Source of the DNA: Emcibacteraceae bacterium
Lineage (GTDB): Bacteria; Pseudomonadota; Alphaproteobacteria; Sphingomonadales; Emcibacteraceae
NCBI GenBank assembly: GCA_041396985.1
Contig: JAWKXO010000005.1
Span: forward strand, 270,154-334,153
Direction: 5' to 3'
Length of the DNA stretch: 64,000 nt
Below the pieces are notes generated by a model. That model was not told the origin of the DNA. It searched no databases and was given only the letters and a program-made list of their open reading frames with translations. This document shows positions 43,289 to 52,623 of the stretch, piece by piece (positions within the stretch are counted from its first letter, which is position 1; each line of letters starts with the position of its first letter). The position numbers and the translations under genes were made by a program.

Positions 43289-43708
43289 CTAAAATTTATC
43301 TGAAATTGCCGCTGCATTAATCAGCGCGATAGAAATTTTCCCGGCAAAAAGCAAAATTGCCGGGCCTATTTCGTTATTTTGAATCCGTTCCTTTAGATTG
43401 TCAATCACCAGATTGGCAAAGTAAAAGGCGAGGATCTGAATAAGCAGAATTACCCATCCCCAGATGAAGATATCCCAAAGGCTGATGCTGCCTTCAAGGC
43501 AGGATGCCAGCGGAATGGCAAGGCCCAGTATCCCCGCCGCCATCGAAATGCTTGCCGCCACATTGCCCTGCCGCACCAGCTCCAGCTCATGATAAGGGGT
43601 GATTTTCTCATAAATAAAAACCCCGGCCCCCAGCATGATCAGGGTCAGCCCGAAGTGGGAAATAAAATAGGGAAAACCGCTTAACAGCGTATCAAAAACC
43701 GGTTCCAT
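43289..43708 (-). CDS. DUF350 family membrane protein
   Basis: The product (139 residues from ATG 43708; 140 from 43711) has four hydrophobic helices and the DUF350 features: HFGLTLIMLGAGVFIYEKIT, HELELVRQGNVAASISMAAG, IGPAILLFAGKISIALI. The role of the family is unknown. AAGGAG lies five bases before the second of two adjacent ATGs, so I use 43708. It is divergent from the APC permease gene at 43839. Confidence 0.85.
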   Translation of the reverse strand: MEPVFDTLLSGFPYFISHFGLTLIMLGAGVFIYEKITPYHELELVRQGNVAASISMAAGILGLAIPLASCLEGSISLWDIFIWGWVILLIQILAFYFANLVIDNLKERIQNNEIGPAILLFAGKISIALINAAAISDKF

Positions 43709-43838
43709 CATCGCTCCTTCTTTTTTTCATGCATCTTATCAGTATATCGTCTTCACGCAATAAAAAAGCCGATGCCCTTTGCCGCTTGCCGGGGTGGGTT
43801 GCCCGTGTTACCATCCCGCTTAAAATAAGGGGAAGCCC

Positions 43839-45164
43839 ATGACGGAAAAGGGAAAATTCAGCACCGCAACCGCGCTTGCGATCGTGATTGCTAACATGAT
43901 CGGCACCGGTATTTTCACGAGCCTTGGTTTTCAGCTTGCCGATATCCACTCCGGTTTTGTGATTATGACATTGTGGGCGCTTGGCGGGCTGATGTCGCTT
44001 TGCGGCGCTTTATGTTATGCGGAACTGGGGGCAAAGCTGCCGCGCTCGGGCGGGGAATATAATTTCCTGAGCCAAATTTATCATCCGGCCGCCGGGTTTA
44101 TTTCCGGCTGGATATCGGTCACTGTCGGTTTTGCGGCGCCAACCGCTCTTGCCGCCATGACCTTCGGCGAATATTTAAGCTCTGTTTTTCCCTCGCTGAA
44201 CCCCTTATGGCTTGCCACTTTTCTGATACTGATCATGACCGCCATTCATTCAACCAGTCATAAAAACAGTGGCGGGTTACAGGATTTTTTCACCACCGGT
44301 AAAATCCTGCTGATTGTCGGCTTCTCCATCGCCGCGCTGATCGCGGTTGATGAACCGCAGAACATTAATTATATGCCCAGCACATCCGATCTTAGCCTTT
44401 TTACCGGCGGGGCCTTTGCCGTGTCGCTTATTTATGTCGGCTATGCCTATACCGGCTGGAACGCGGCCACGTACCTTACCAGCGAAGTGGAAGACCCGCA
44501 AAAAAGCCTGCCCCGGGTGCTAATTGTCGGCACCGCCACTGTTATGGCCTGTTATCTGCTGCTCAATTATGTGTTTCTGGCTGTGGCGCCAATGGACGCC
44601 ATGGCCGGGAAACTTGAAATCGGCTTCATTGCCGCCAACCATGCTTTCGGCAGTGTCGGCGGCACGGTTATGGGACTATCCCTTTCATTATTGCTGATTT
44701 CCACCGTAAGTGCCATGCTGGTGGCGGCACCCCGGGTGCTGCAAATGCTGGGGGAAGATTACAGCCTTTTTCAGGTTTTGGGCAGAAGAAACAGCCACGG
44801 CATTCCTTCAACCGCCATCTGGCTTCAATCCATATTGGCGCTTCTGTTTCTCTGGAGCGCGACATTTGAAAGCATCCTGCTTTTTTCAGGGGCGACCATG
44901 GCGTTAAATTCATTATTCGTTGTGGCCGGGGTATTCATCCTGCGCCGACGCGGCGTGGGGCAGCATGATGCAACCTTCAAGATTCCGTTCTACCCGCTTC
45001 CGCCGATAATATTCATTGCGATCAGTACAGTGACCCTCGGCTATCTGACGGTGCAGAACCCGGAGGAAATTGCCTTCAGCATCACCCTGATCGTGACCGG
45101 GGCGATTGGCTATTTCCTCACTTTAAAACTATCCACTAAAGCAGAAAAAAGCCGCCCTGAATGA
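43839..45164 (+). CDS. APC family amino acid permease
   Basis: The 441-residue inner-membrane protein has about 12 helices and an APC-fold first helix with the unwound substrate-binding motif IANMIGTGIFTSLG. Other family segments are GGLMSLCGALCYAELGAKLP, SGGEYNFLSQIYHP, YVGYAYTGWNAATYLTSEVEDPQKSLPR. This pattern matches LAT/YfnA-like amino acid transporters. The specific amino acid cannot be deduced. It is monocistronic, with a terminator overlapping its stop codon. Confidence 0.92.
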   Translation: MTEKGKFSTATALAIVIANMIGTGIFTSLGFQLADIHSGFVIMTLWALGGLMSLCGALCYAELGAKLPRSGGEYNFLSQIYHPAAGFISGWISVTVGFAAPTALAAMTFGEYLSSVFPSLNPLWLATFLILIMTAIHSTSHKNSGGLQDFFTTGKILLIVGFSIAALIAVDEPQNINYMPSTSDLSLFTGGAFAVSLIYVGYAYTGWNAATYLTSEVEDPQKSLPRVLIVGTATVMACYLLLNYVFLAVAPMDAMAGKLEIGFIAANHAFGSVGGTVMGLSLSLLLISTVSAMLVAAPRVLQMLGEDYSLFQVLGRRNSHGIPSTAIWLQSILALLFLWSATFESILLFSGATMALNSLFVVAGVFILRRRGVGQHDATFKIPFYPLPPIIFIAISTVTLGYLTVQNPEEIAFSITLIVTGAIGYFLTLKLSTKAEKSRPE

Positions 45165-45179
45165 TCAGAGCGGCTTTTT
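45146..45179. terminator. Bidirectional terminator between the permease gene and rpsD
   Basis: AAAAAGCCGC pairs with GCGGCTTTTT around an inner CTGA/TCAG pair and a 4-base loop, with A and T runs outside. It overlaps the permease stop (45162-45164) and also lies 24 bp past the convergent rpsD stop. Confidence 0.9.
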
Positions 45180-45202
45180 AAGCAAATCGTGATAAACTAA
45201 GC

Positions 45203-45820
45203 TTATCTTGAATAGAACTCGACCACCAGGTTTGGTTCCATCACAACCGGATAAGGGATCTCATCCAGTGACGGCACACGAACAAAGGTTGCCTTGCGGC
45301 CATCTTCTTCAACGGTGATATATTCCGGTACTTCGCGCTCAGGGCTGTCAATTGCCTGAATAACCATTGGGATCTGACGTGATTTTTCACGGATCTCAAT
45401 AACATCGCCGACTTTAACCATATAGCTAGGGATATTTACTCTTTGGCCGTTCACTTTAACATGACCGTGGTTGACAAACTGACGGGCAGCAAAAACGGTT
45501 GGGACGAATTTCGCACGGTAAACAACCGCATCAAGGCGTGTTTCGAGCAGACCAACAAGGATCTGACCGGTATCACCACGGCGGCGGACCGCTTCGGTAT
45601 AAATACCTTTAAACTGTTTTTCTGTGATATCACCGTAATAACCTTTAAGCTTCTGTTTTGCCATAAGCTGAACGCCATAGTCAGAAAGCTTAGCGCGGCG
45701 ACCCTGACCATGCTGGCCGGGACGGTATTCGCGGGTATTTACCGGTGATTTTGGACGACCCCAGATGTTTTCGCCCATACGGCGGTCGATTTTATACTTG
45801 GCTTGTGTACGTTTTGTCAT
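45203..45820 (-). CDS. rpsD: 30S ribosomal protein S4
   Basis: S4 nucleates assembly of the 16S 5' domain. The 205-residue protein has N-terminal KYKIDRRMGENIWG and SPVNTREYRPGQHGQGRRAK, the KQKLKGYYGDITEKQF segment, the S4 RNA-binding domain (ETRLDAVVYRAKFVPTVFAA, RQFVNHGHVKVNGQRVN) and ends VVEFYSR. Length fits alphaproteobacterial S4. Here rpsD stands alone with a strong promoter (45934-45961) and a leader of about 107 bases carrying a perfect hairpin, instead of lying in the alpha operon. Confidence 0.98.
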   Translation of the reverse strand: MTKRTQAKYKIDRRMGENIWGRPKSPVNTREYRPGQHGQGRRAKLSDYGVQLMAKQKLKGYYGDITEKQFKGIYTEAVRRRGDTGQILVGLLETRLDAVVYRAKFVPTVFAARQFVNHGHVKVNGQRVNIPSYMVKVGDVIEIREKSRQIPMVIQAIDSPEREVPEYITVEEDGRKATFVRVPSLDEIPYPVVMEPNLVVEFYSR

Positions 45821-45896
45821 TTTTCCAAATCGCTTCTTGTGTTAAAATTGATATTAATATCAGCGCCGTAAAGAACAATATGTGGTCCCTTACGCA

Positions 45897-45917
45897 ACCT
45901 GAGACTCTCACTCAGGT
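45897..45917 (-). promoter_or_regulatory. Hairpin in the rpsD leader
   Basis: The 7-bp arms ACCTGAG and CTCAGGT surround a 7-base loop. It would form about 10 bases after the predicted transcription start and has no T run, so it is not a terminator. A structured leader ahead of lone rpsD could bind S4 for feedback control; this is a guess. Confidence 0.5.
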
Positions 45918-45933
45918 CATTCGAGATGGGCGG

Positions 45934-45961
45934 AATATAGCTATTTATCAGCCCTTGTCAA
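45934..45961 (-). promoter_or_regulatory. Strong predicted promoter of rpsD
   Basis: On the minus strand a consensus TTGACA and TATATT are separated by 16 bases. The site overlaps the last codons of trmJ, giving rpsD an independent start and a leader of about 107 bases. Confidence 0.78.
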
Positions 45962-46808
45962 ACTTAATCTGGCTTTTTTCCTTACTTTTCGGCTTCTTTT
46001 TGGCCATTTGTCTGGCAAGTTCGGCTTTTTCTGCCTGCCAACCCGGTCCGCCGCCGGTGGCCAGTGCCTTAACCACCCCGCGTAAGGTGCTCACTTCCTC
46101 GTGGGTCAGGTTACTGCGGGTGAAAATATTTCTTAAATTGCGCCGCATTAATGAGCGCCGCTGGTCGGACCGGAAATATCCCGCCTCCTCCAGCTCGGCC
46201 TCCATATGATCAAACAGTTTCTGTAACTCCCCCGCTGTTGCCGGGCGGGTATCAAGGGTCGGGGTATAACTGTCCGGAATTTCGGTGCCTGTCTGAAACC
46301 ATTCGTATGCCATCAGCCCAACCGCTTGCGCCAGATTGATGGACGCAAATGCCGGGTTCAGCGGCACCGACACAATCGCCGTTGAAAGCGCAATATCATC
46401 ATTTTTAAGACCCGCTTTTTCGGGCCCGAACAAAAGCCCCACTTTCCGACCAGCATTCACAAAGCCGCGCATCAGCGCACTGCACTGTTTGGGGGTGATC
46501 ACTTCCTTGATCATATCGCGGGGCCGCGCCGTGGTCGCATAAACATAATCAAGATCGGCGATCGCCGCCGCCGTACTGTCAAAAACTTTCGCCCGCTCAA
46601 GCACGATATCGGCACCCGCCGCCGGGGCCACCGCATCAGGATTGGGCCAGCCGTCCCGAGGGGCGACAAGCCGCAGGTCAGTAAGCCCGAAATTATACAT
46701 GGCGCGAACCGCTTTTCCGATATTTTCCCCAAGCTGCGGAATGACCAGAATAATAGCCGGCCCTTCGTCCGATATGACCGATGCTTCCTTATGGTTGGTT
46801 CCGGCCAC
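45948..46808 (-). CDS. trmJ: tRNA/rRNA methyltransferase, TrmJ-like (SpoU family)
   Basis: The 286-residue SPOUT methyltransferase should 2'-O-methylate position 32 of certain tRNAs if it is TrmJ. It has PAIILVIPQLGENIGKAVRAM at the start (motif 1), LLFGPEKAGLKNDDI (motif 2) and VPLNPAFASINLAQAVGLMAYE (motif 3), plus a helical C-terminal extension. The start is GTG 46808, sharing its G with the cysS stop codon TAG, so translation is likely coupled. The exact target is inferred from family; other SpoU enzymes are possible. Confidence 0.87.
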   Translation of the reverse strand: MAGTNHKEASVISDEGPAIILVIPQLGENIGKAVRAMYNFGLTDLRLVAPRDGWPNPDAVAPAAGADIVLERAKVFDSTAAAIADLDYVYATTARPRDMIKEVITPKQCSALMRGFVNAGRKVGLLFGPEKAGLKNDDIALSTAIVSVPLNPAFASINLAQAVGLMAYEWFQTGTEIPDSYTPTLDTRPATAGELQKLFDHMEAELEEAGYFRSDQRRSLMRRNLRNIFTRSNLTHEEVSTLRGVVKALATGGGPGWQAEKAELARQMAKKKPKSKEKSQIKFDKG

Positions 46809-48142
46809 TATTTCTTTTCCCAGGATGTGCCATCGGGGCCATCCAGCAAAGTAATTCCCTGCGCCGCAAGCTCACTGCGGATTTGATCAGCTTTTGTAAA
46901 ATCCTTTGCTTTTTTGGCTTCAGTACGATCAGAAATTAATTTTTCAATCTGATCTGCTGAAATGCCACTCTCATCAAGCCCTGCTTCAAACCAGTTATCC
47001 TGTTCAAGAAGCCCCAGAAGACTTGCCGATGCTTTAAGAGTGCCTTTTTTGCTGTCATCCTTGGCAAGCTGGTTAAGTTCCATTATTGCCTTTGGCGTGT
47101 TGAGATCATCCCGCAGGGCATCCAGTACCGCGTCTGATGGTTCGGTGGCCATTACGTCATTGGTAATTCTGTACCAGCGGTCAAGCTGCTTCATTGCCTG
47201 CCTGATCCCGTCACGGCTGAAATCAACCGGCTGGCGGTATTGTGCTGACAACAACGCCAATCGAATGGCTTCGCCCTTGCCCGGGAATTCGTCCAGTAAT
47301 TCATGAACCGTCACGTAATTCCCAAGGGATTTTGACATTTTTTCCCCGTCAACGGTAAGGTAACCATTATGCATCCAGTAATTGGCGAGCGCTGCACCAC
47401 CATGGGAACATTTGCTCTGGGCGATTTCATTTTCATGATGGGGAAAGATCAGATCCTGACCACCGCCATGAATATCAATGGTTTTACCAAAATTCTTTTC
47501 AATCATTGCCGAACATTCAATATGCCAGCCTGGGCGGCCACGGCCCCATGGGCTTTTCCAGCCCGGTTGGTCATCGGTCGATGGTTTCCACAGCACAAAA
47601 TCCGGCGCTTCGCGTTTATAATCGGCCACATCAACCCGCGCCCCGGCCAGAAGGTCTTCAACCGTGCGTCCGGAAAGTTCGCCATAATCCTTCATGGTTG
47701 ATACCTGAAAAAGCACATGACCATCGGCAACATAGGCATGGCCCTTTTCAACCAGGTCACCGATCAGCGCGATCATTTCCGCAATATAATCGGTAGCTTT
47801 CGGCCGCACATCCGGCAGCTCGGCGTTTAAGGCAGCCATATCCTCTTCATAAATGCGGGTGAATTTTTCGGTGATCACAGAAATATCATCACCGGTTTTC
47901 TGGCTTGCTTCAATGATTTTATCATCAATATCGGTAATGTTACGGGCATAGGTCAGGCCGCCATAATCATGGCGAAGCAATCTTGCCAACGTATCAAACA
48001 CAACCACCGGGCGGGCATTGCCCACATGGGCATAATCATAAACGGTCGGCCCGCACACATACATGGTGACATGGTTGGGGTCGATCGGTTTGAACTCTTC
48101 TTTCTTATTGCTCAGTGTGTTGTAAATTTTTAAGCCGCTCAT
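46808..48142 (-). CDS. cysS: Cysteinyl-tRNA synthetase
   Basis: This enzyme charges tRNA-Cys. The 444-residue class I synthetase shows the HIGH-type motif in CGPTVYDYAHVGNARPVV, KMSKS in GEKMSKSLGNYVT, zinc ligands including the Cys in MYVCGPT and the His pair in GGGQDLIFPHHENE, and WHIECSAM. Length is near the bacterial norm. Start ATG 48142 directly abuts the gltX stop, and the stop overlaps trmJ, so the genes belong to one tight minus-strand operon. Confidence 0.97.
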   Translation of the reverse strand: MSGLKIYNTLSNKKEEFKPIDPNHVTMYVCGPTVYDYAHVGNARPVVVFDTLARLLRHDYGGLTYARNITDIDDKIIEASQKTGDDISVITEKFTRIYEEDMAALNAELPDVRPKATDYIAEMIALIGDLVEKGHAYVADGHVLFQVSTMKDYGELSGRTVEDLLAGARVDVADYKREAPDFVLWKPSTDDQPGWKSPWGRGRPGWHIECSAMIEKNFGKTIDIHGGGQDLIFPHHENEIAQSKCSHGGAALANYWMHNGYLTVDGEKMSKSLGNYVTVHELLDEFPGKGEAIRLALLSAQYRQPVDFSRDGIRQAMKQLDRWYRITNDVMATEPSDAVLDALRDDLNTPKAIMELNQLAKDDSKKGTLKASASLLGLLEQDNWFEAGLDESGISADQIEKLISDRTEAKKAKDFTKADQIRSELAAQGITLLDGPDGTSWEKK

Positions 48143-49477
48143 TTACGCCTCTTGGCCGTTCAGTCGCGCCCTGACACGATCTTCACCGATCAGCGGCAGC
48201 AATATGCCAAGCTCAGGCCCATGATCCTGCCCTGTAAGCGCGCGGCGCAGCGGCATAAAAAGATCCTTTCCCTTGGCACCGGTCTGCTCCTTAACCGCGG
48301 CGGTCCATGCTTTCCAAGTTTCACCGTCCCATTTGCCGGATGGCAGAAGCTCCGCCGCTTTCAAAGCAAAATCGGCATTGTCAATGACCGGTTTAATCGG
48401 GCCATTGACGATATGGAGCCAGTCACCAATATCCTTTATGTAAGTGATATTGGCCCGGGCGACGTTCCAGATGTCTTCCGTGACAGCGGCCGGAAGCCGG
48501 TCTTTTACCGAATTATAGTCTGTAACATGGAGGATTTTGGCGTTTAGGATTTCAAGATCTCTTGGGTCGAATTTGGCGGTTGCGCGGCTGAATTTTGAAA
48601 ATTCAAATCCTTCTATTAACGGCTCCATTGTGGTGAAGGGTTCAATCGGGTCGGATGATCCGATCCGTGCAAGCAGGCTCACGATGCTCATGGCTTCAAG
48701 CCCCTCTTCCTCGCGGTATGATTTGATGCTGGCGGAGCCAAGCCGTTTTGAAAGCCCCTCGCCCTTTGCCCCTGTAAGCAGCGAAAAATGGGCCATTTCC
48801 GGCGCTTTTGAGCCCAGTGCTTCAAAAAGCTGGGTCTGTACCGCGCTGTTGGCCGAATGATCCTCGCCGCGCATAATATGAGTAATACCAAAATCAATAT
48901 CATCCACCACCGATGGCAGGGTATAAAGATAGCTGCCATCCTCCCGCACCAGAATAGGGTCACTAAGCGCGGCAATATCAAAGCTCTGAGGTCCCTTGAC
49001 ATGATCAACCCATTCAACACGGGCCGGAATATCAAGCTTGAACCGCCAGTGTGGTTTGTTACCGGCTGCTTCCAGTTTGGCGCGCTCCGCGTCGCTTAAA
49101 TTGAGGGCGGCACGGTCATAAAGCGGAGGCTTACCCTGGCCCAGTTGAATTTTTCTTTTTAAATCAAGTTCCTGTGCCGTTTCATAGCAGGGGTATAACC
49201 GCCCGTCCGCTTTCAGTTTTTCAACCGCCGCATCATAGCGGTCAAAGCGTTCTGACTGCTTTGCCGTCTCGTCCCAGTTAAGGCCAAGCCAGATAAGGTC
49301 TTCCCTGATTCCGTCTTCATAGTCCTTTGTTGACCGCTCCAAATCGGTATCATCAATACGAAGGAAAAACACACCGCCCATTTTGCGGGCATAAAGCCAG
49401 TTTGAAATGGCGGTTCTTACGTTCCCCACATGAAGGCGCCCGGTCGGGCTTGGGGCAAATCTAACTTTTACAGACAT
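48143..49477 (-). CDS. gltX: Glutamyl-tRNA synthetase
   Basis: The 444-residue class I synthetase has VRFAPSPTGRLHVGNVRTAI (HIGH-like HVGN) and GLSKRLGSASIKSY (KMSKS-like KRLGS), plus FFLRIDDTDLERSTKDYED. This shorter type is one of the two GltX classes of alphaproteobacteria (often called GltX2). One copy may charge tRNA-Gln with Glu for later amidation; which copy does so cannot be read here. It lies 8 bp after nadE and directly before cysS. Confidence 0.95.
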   Translation of the reverse strand: MSVKVRFAPSPTGRLHVGNVRTAISNWLYARKMGGVFFLRIDDTDLERSTKDYEDGIREDLIWLGLNWDETAKQSERFDRYDAAVEKLKADGRLYPCYETAQELDLKRKIQLGQGKPPLYDRAALNLSDAERAKLEAAGNKPHWRFKLDIPARVEWVDHVKGPQSFDIAALSDPILVREDGSYLYTLPSVVDDIDFGITHIMRGEDHSANSAVQTQLFEALGSKAPEMAHFSLLTGAKGEGLSKRLGSASIKSYREEEGLEAMSIVSLLARIGSSDPIEPFTTMEPLIEGFEFSKFSRATAKFDPRDLEILNAKILHVTDYNSVKDRLPAAVTEDIWNVARANITYIKDIGDWLHIVNGPIKPVIDNADFALKAAELLPSGKWDGETWKAWTAAVKEQTGAKGKDLFMPLRRALTGQDHGPELGILLPLIGEDRVRARLNGQEA

Positions 49478-49485
49478 TCTGTTTC

Positions 49486-51150
49486 CTATTTATCTTTTTT
49501 GTCTCGATACCCATTGGTGATGGGATAGCGCCTGTCACGGCCAAAATTCTTTTCTGATATTTTAACACCCGGGGGTGCCTGTCGTCTTTTATATTCTGCG
49601 GTATAAAGCAGATTTTGTATCCTCGCAACCGTCTCGGCATCATGGCCGAGGGCAATAATCTCTTTTGTTGCCATTTCCCGTTCGATCAGACATTCAAGAA
49701 TATCATCCAGCACCTCATAGGGTGGCAGGCTGTCCTGGTCTTTCTGATCGGGCCTAAGCTCGGCGGTTGGCGGTTTTTTGATGATATTATAGGGCATGAT
49801 CTGTCCACGTGGGCCAAGCCCGCCGACAGGGTGATTTTCATTGCGCCATTCGCTTATTTTATAGACATCCAGCTTGTAAATATCTTTAAGCGCATTATAG
49901 CCACCACACATATCGCCGTAAATGGTCGCGTAACCCACCGACATTTCCGATTTATTGCCGGTGGTCAGCACCATTTTACCGAATTTATTGCTAAGCCCCA
50001 TCAGGATCACGGCCCGAATTCTTGACTGGATATTTTCTTCCGTCAGGTCAGGTGACGTCCCGGCAAATGATCCGGTCAGCATTTTTTCAAAAGCCATAAC
50101 CCCGTCATTGATCGGAATATTATCAATTTTGCAGCCGATCATCTGCGCCGCATCCGCCGCGTCAATCAGGCTTTCTTCCGATGTATATTTTGACGGCATC
50201 ATCACCAGATGAACCCGGTCCGCCCCCAGCGCATCAACGGCAATAATAGCGCTAAGCGCACTGTCAATTCCGCCGGACATACCGATAATCACCCCGGGAA
50301 AGCGGTTTTTATTCACATAATCACGGGTTCCGATCATCATCGCCTGATAAATATCGGTCAAGCGGTCATTTTTTGGCGGGATGTCCTGTGGCGCACACTG
50401 CCAGTCGCCTTTGACGTCCTTTTCCCAGTTGGTTATGGTGGTCACTTCCAAAAAGGCGGGCTGGCGCACAATCACGGTCCCGTCCCGATCCATCACGAAA
50501 GCTTCACCGTCAAAGACCAGCTCATCCTGCCCGCCGACCTGATTGGTATAAATAAGCGGAATACCCGCCTGCGCCACCCGGTCACGTCCATTTTGGTAAC
50601 GGTCTTCCGATTTCGGCAAATCATAAGGCGAGCCATTAAGGGAGACCAGAATTTCCGCCTGTTTATTTTTCAGATAGTCAGTGACAGTTTCCCACCATAG
50701 ATCTTCACAAGTGAGGACACCCAGCTTAACCCCTTTAAAGTCAATTGGTTCGGGGCATGGGCCACTTTCAAAAACCCGCTTTTCATCAAAGACCCCGTAA
50801 TTGGGAAGATCGCGTTTATGGCGGATCGCGGCAATGGTGCCATTTGCCAGCAGGAGCGAGCTGTTATAAAGCTTTCCGCCCTCGATCCAGAGCGAGCCGA
50901 TCAACATCGCCGGGCCGCCATCACTGGTTCGTCTGGCCAACTCGACCGCCTTATCCATGGCATCACGCTGGAAGGATGGTTTTAAAACAAGATCCTCGGG
51001 TGGGTAGCCAATCAGCACCAGTTCGCTATAGACAATCAGATCGGCATCAGGCGTCTGCTCACGCACCTTAAGGATGCGTACAGCATTACCGTCAATATCC
51101 CCGACGACGGGGTTTATAGTCGCTATTGCGATTGCGAGTGCACTGGCCAT
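49486..51150 (-). CDS. nadE: Glutamine-dependent NAD+ synthase
   Basis: This last step of NAD+ synthesis amidates nicotinate adenine dinucleotide. The 554-residue protein has an N-terminal nitrilase-fold glutaminase (Glu in VYSELVLIGYPPEDLV, Lys in HKRDLPNYGVFDEKR, Cys in VLTCEDLWWE) and a C-terminal PP-loop synthetase (IIGMSGGIDSALSAIIAVD, TTGNKSEMSVGYATIYGD). Both active sites are intact. It starts 18 bp after aroG and leads into gltX-cysS-trmJ. Confidence 0.97.
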   Translation of the reverse strand: MASALAIAIATINPVVGDIDGNAVRILKVREQTPDADLIVYSELVLIGYPPEDLVLKPSFQRDAMDKAVELARRTSDGGPAMLIGSLWIEGGKLYNSSLLLANGTIAAIRHKRDLPNYGVFDEKRVFESGPCPEPIDFKGVKLGVLTCEDLWWETVTDYLKNKQAEILVSLNGSPYDLPKSEDRYQNGRDRVAQAGIPLIYTNQVGGQDELVFDGEAFVMDRDGTVIVRQPAFLEVTTITNWEKDVKGDWQCAPQDIPPKNDRLTDIYQAMMIGTRDYVNKNRFPGVIIGMSGGIDSALSAIIAVDALGADRVHLVMMPSKYTSEESLIDAADAAQMIGCKIDNIPINDGVMAFEKMLTGSFAGTSPDLTEENIQSRIRAVILMGLSNKFGKMVLTTGNKSEMSVGYATIYGDMCGGYNALKDIYKLDVYKISEWRNENHPVGGLGPRGQIMPYNIIKKPPTAELRPDQKDQDSLPPYEVLDDILECLIEREMATKEIIALGHDAETVARIQNLLYTAEYKRRQAPPGVKISEKNFGRDRRYPITNGYRDKKDK

Positions 51151-51168
51151 CTGACATATCGGTCCTTT

Positions 51169-52554
51169 TTAGCGTGCTGCGGCTGCTTTTAATTCTTTTG
51201 CCCGCTCAAGCCGCTCTTCCTTAAGCCCTTCGGCAATCAGAAACGCGAGCTCAAGGCTCTGGCTTGCGTTCAGGCGCGGATCACAATGTGTGCGGTATCT
51301 GTCGGCAAGCTTTTCTTCGGTAATCGCTTCGGCACCACCGGTACATTCGGTCACATTCTGTCCGGTCATTTCAAAATGAACGCCCCCGGCATAGGTTCCC
51401 ATGCTGCGGTGAATTCTGAAAAAGCGGCGAATTTCTGTCAGCACATCTTCAAACGGACGGGTTTTAAAACCTCCTGCCGCGGTAATGGTGTTACCATGCA
51501 TCGGATCAGACGACCAGACCACAACCTTGCCTTCACCTTCTACCCGTTTAATAACAGATGGCAGCTTGTCTTCAATAATATTCGCGCCCATCCGGCAGAT
51601 CAGTGTGATGCGGCCCGCTTCATTTTCCGGGTTCAGCAGATCAAGAATTTTAATCAGCTCATCAAGATCTGTTTTTGGCCCAACCTTAATACCGAGCGGG
51701 TTTTGAATACCGCGCAGGAATTCAACATGGGCTTCCCCAAGAATTCGGGTACGGTCGCCGATCCAGAGCATATGGCCCGATGTGTCGTACCAGTCACCGG
51801 TGGTGCTGTCGACGCGGGTCAGCGCCTCTTCATAACGAAGAAGCAATGCCTCGTGCGAAACATAGAAATCGGTTCCCTGCAGCGCATTGCTGTTCGGGTC
51901 AATCCCGCAGGCTTCCATGAAGGATAGCGCTTCATCAATCCGGTCGGCCAGGTCCTGATATTTCTGAACCGCTTCACCGCGACCCACGAAATCAAGGTTC
52001 CATTGATGCACTTTCCGAAGATTGGCATATCCGCCTTGGGCAAAAGCACGCAGCAGATTAAGCGTAGATGAGGCCTGCGAATAGCCCTTGATCATACGCT
52101 GCGGGTCCGGAATGCGGGATTCCTCGTCAAAGCTGATACCATTGATGATATCACCACGGTAACTTGGCAGGCTGACACCGTTTTTTGTTTCCATATCGGC
52201 GCTTCTTGGCTTGGCATACTGCCCGGCCATACGGCCCACTTTAACAATCGGGCATGACGCGGCAAAGGTCAGCGCCACGGACATCTGCAGAAGTACGCGA
52301 AACGTATCACGAATTTTATCGGCATGGAATTCGGCAAAGCTTTCAGCGCAGTCGCCGCCTTGAAGCAGAAAAGCGTTTCCTTTGGCCACATCGCCAAGCT
52401 GCTTTTTCAGGCGTCTTGCCTCACCTGCAAATACAAGCGGCGGCAACCTTCTCAGTTCTGCTTCCACTTCCGCAAGTCTGGCTTCATCCGGATAAGTCGG
52501 CACCTGGCGGATAGGCATTGATCTCCAGCTGTCAGGGGTCCATTTCTTAGTCAT
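51169..52554 (-). CDS. aroG: Class II DAHP synthase
   Basis: This enzyme condenses PEP and erythrose 4-phosphate in the first step of aromatic amino acid synthesis. The 461-residue protein belongs to the plant/actinobacterial class II group: FLLQGGDCAESF, IVKVGRMAGQYAKPRS, DFVSHEALLLRYEEAL-like FYVSHEALLLRYEEAL, MLWIGDRTRILGEAHVEFLR, VVWSSDPMHGNTI. The naming aroG follows common usage; it is not homologous to class I AroG. It lies 69 bp after gor and is the first gene before nadE. Confidence 0.95.
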   Translation of the reverse strand: MTKKWTPDSWRSMPIRQVPTYPDEARLAEVEAELRRLPPLVFAGEARRLKKQLGDVAKGNAFLLQGGDCAESFAEFHADKIRDTFRVLLQMSVALTFAASCPIVKVGRMAGQYAKPRSADMETKNGVSLPSYRGDIINGISFDEESRIPDPQRMIKGYSQASSTLNLLRAFAQGGYANLRKVHQWNLDFVGRGEAVQKYQDLADRIDEALSFMEACGIDPNSNALQGTDFYVSHEALLLRYEEALTRVDSTTGDWYDTSGHMLWIGDRTRILGEAHVEFLRGIQNPLGIKVGPKTDLDELIKILDLLNPENEAGRITLICRMGANIIEDKLPSVIKRVEGEGKVVVWSSDPMHGNTITAAGGFKTRPFEDVLTEIRRFFRIHRSMGTYAGGVHFEMTGQNVTECTGGAEAITEEKLADRYRTHCDPRLNASQSLELAFLIAEGLKEERLERAKELKAAAAR

Positions 52555-52623
52555 TGTTCAAATTCCATTAATTTTCGTACATTACTGCACTCTATAAGGC
52601 TTTTATCCGCCCTTGTGAAGCCA

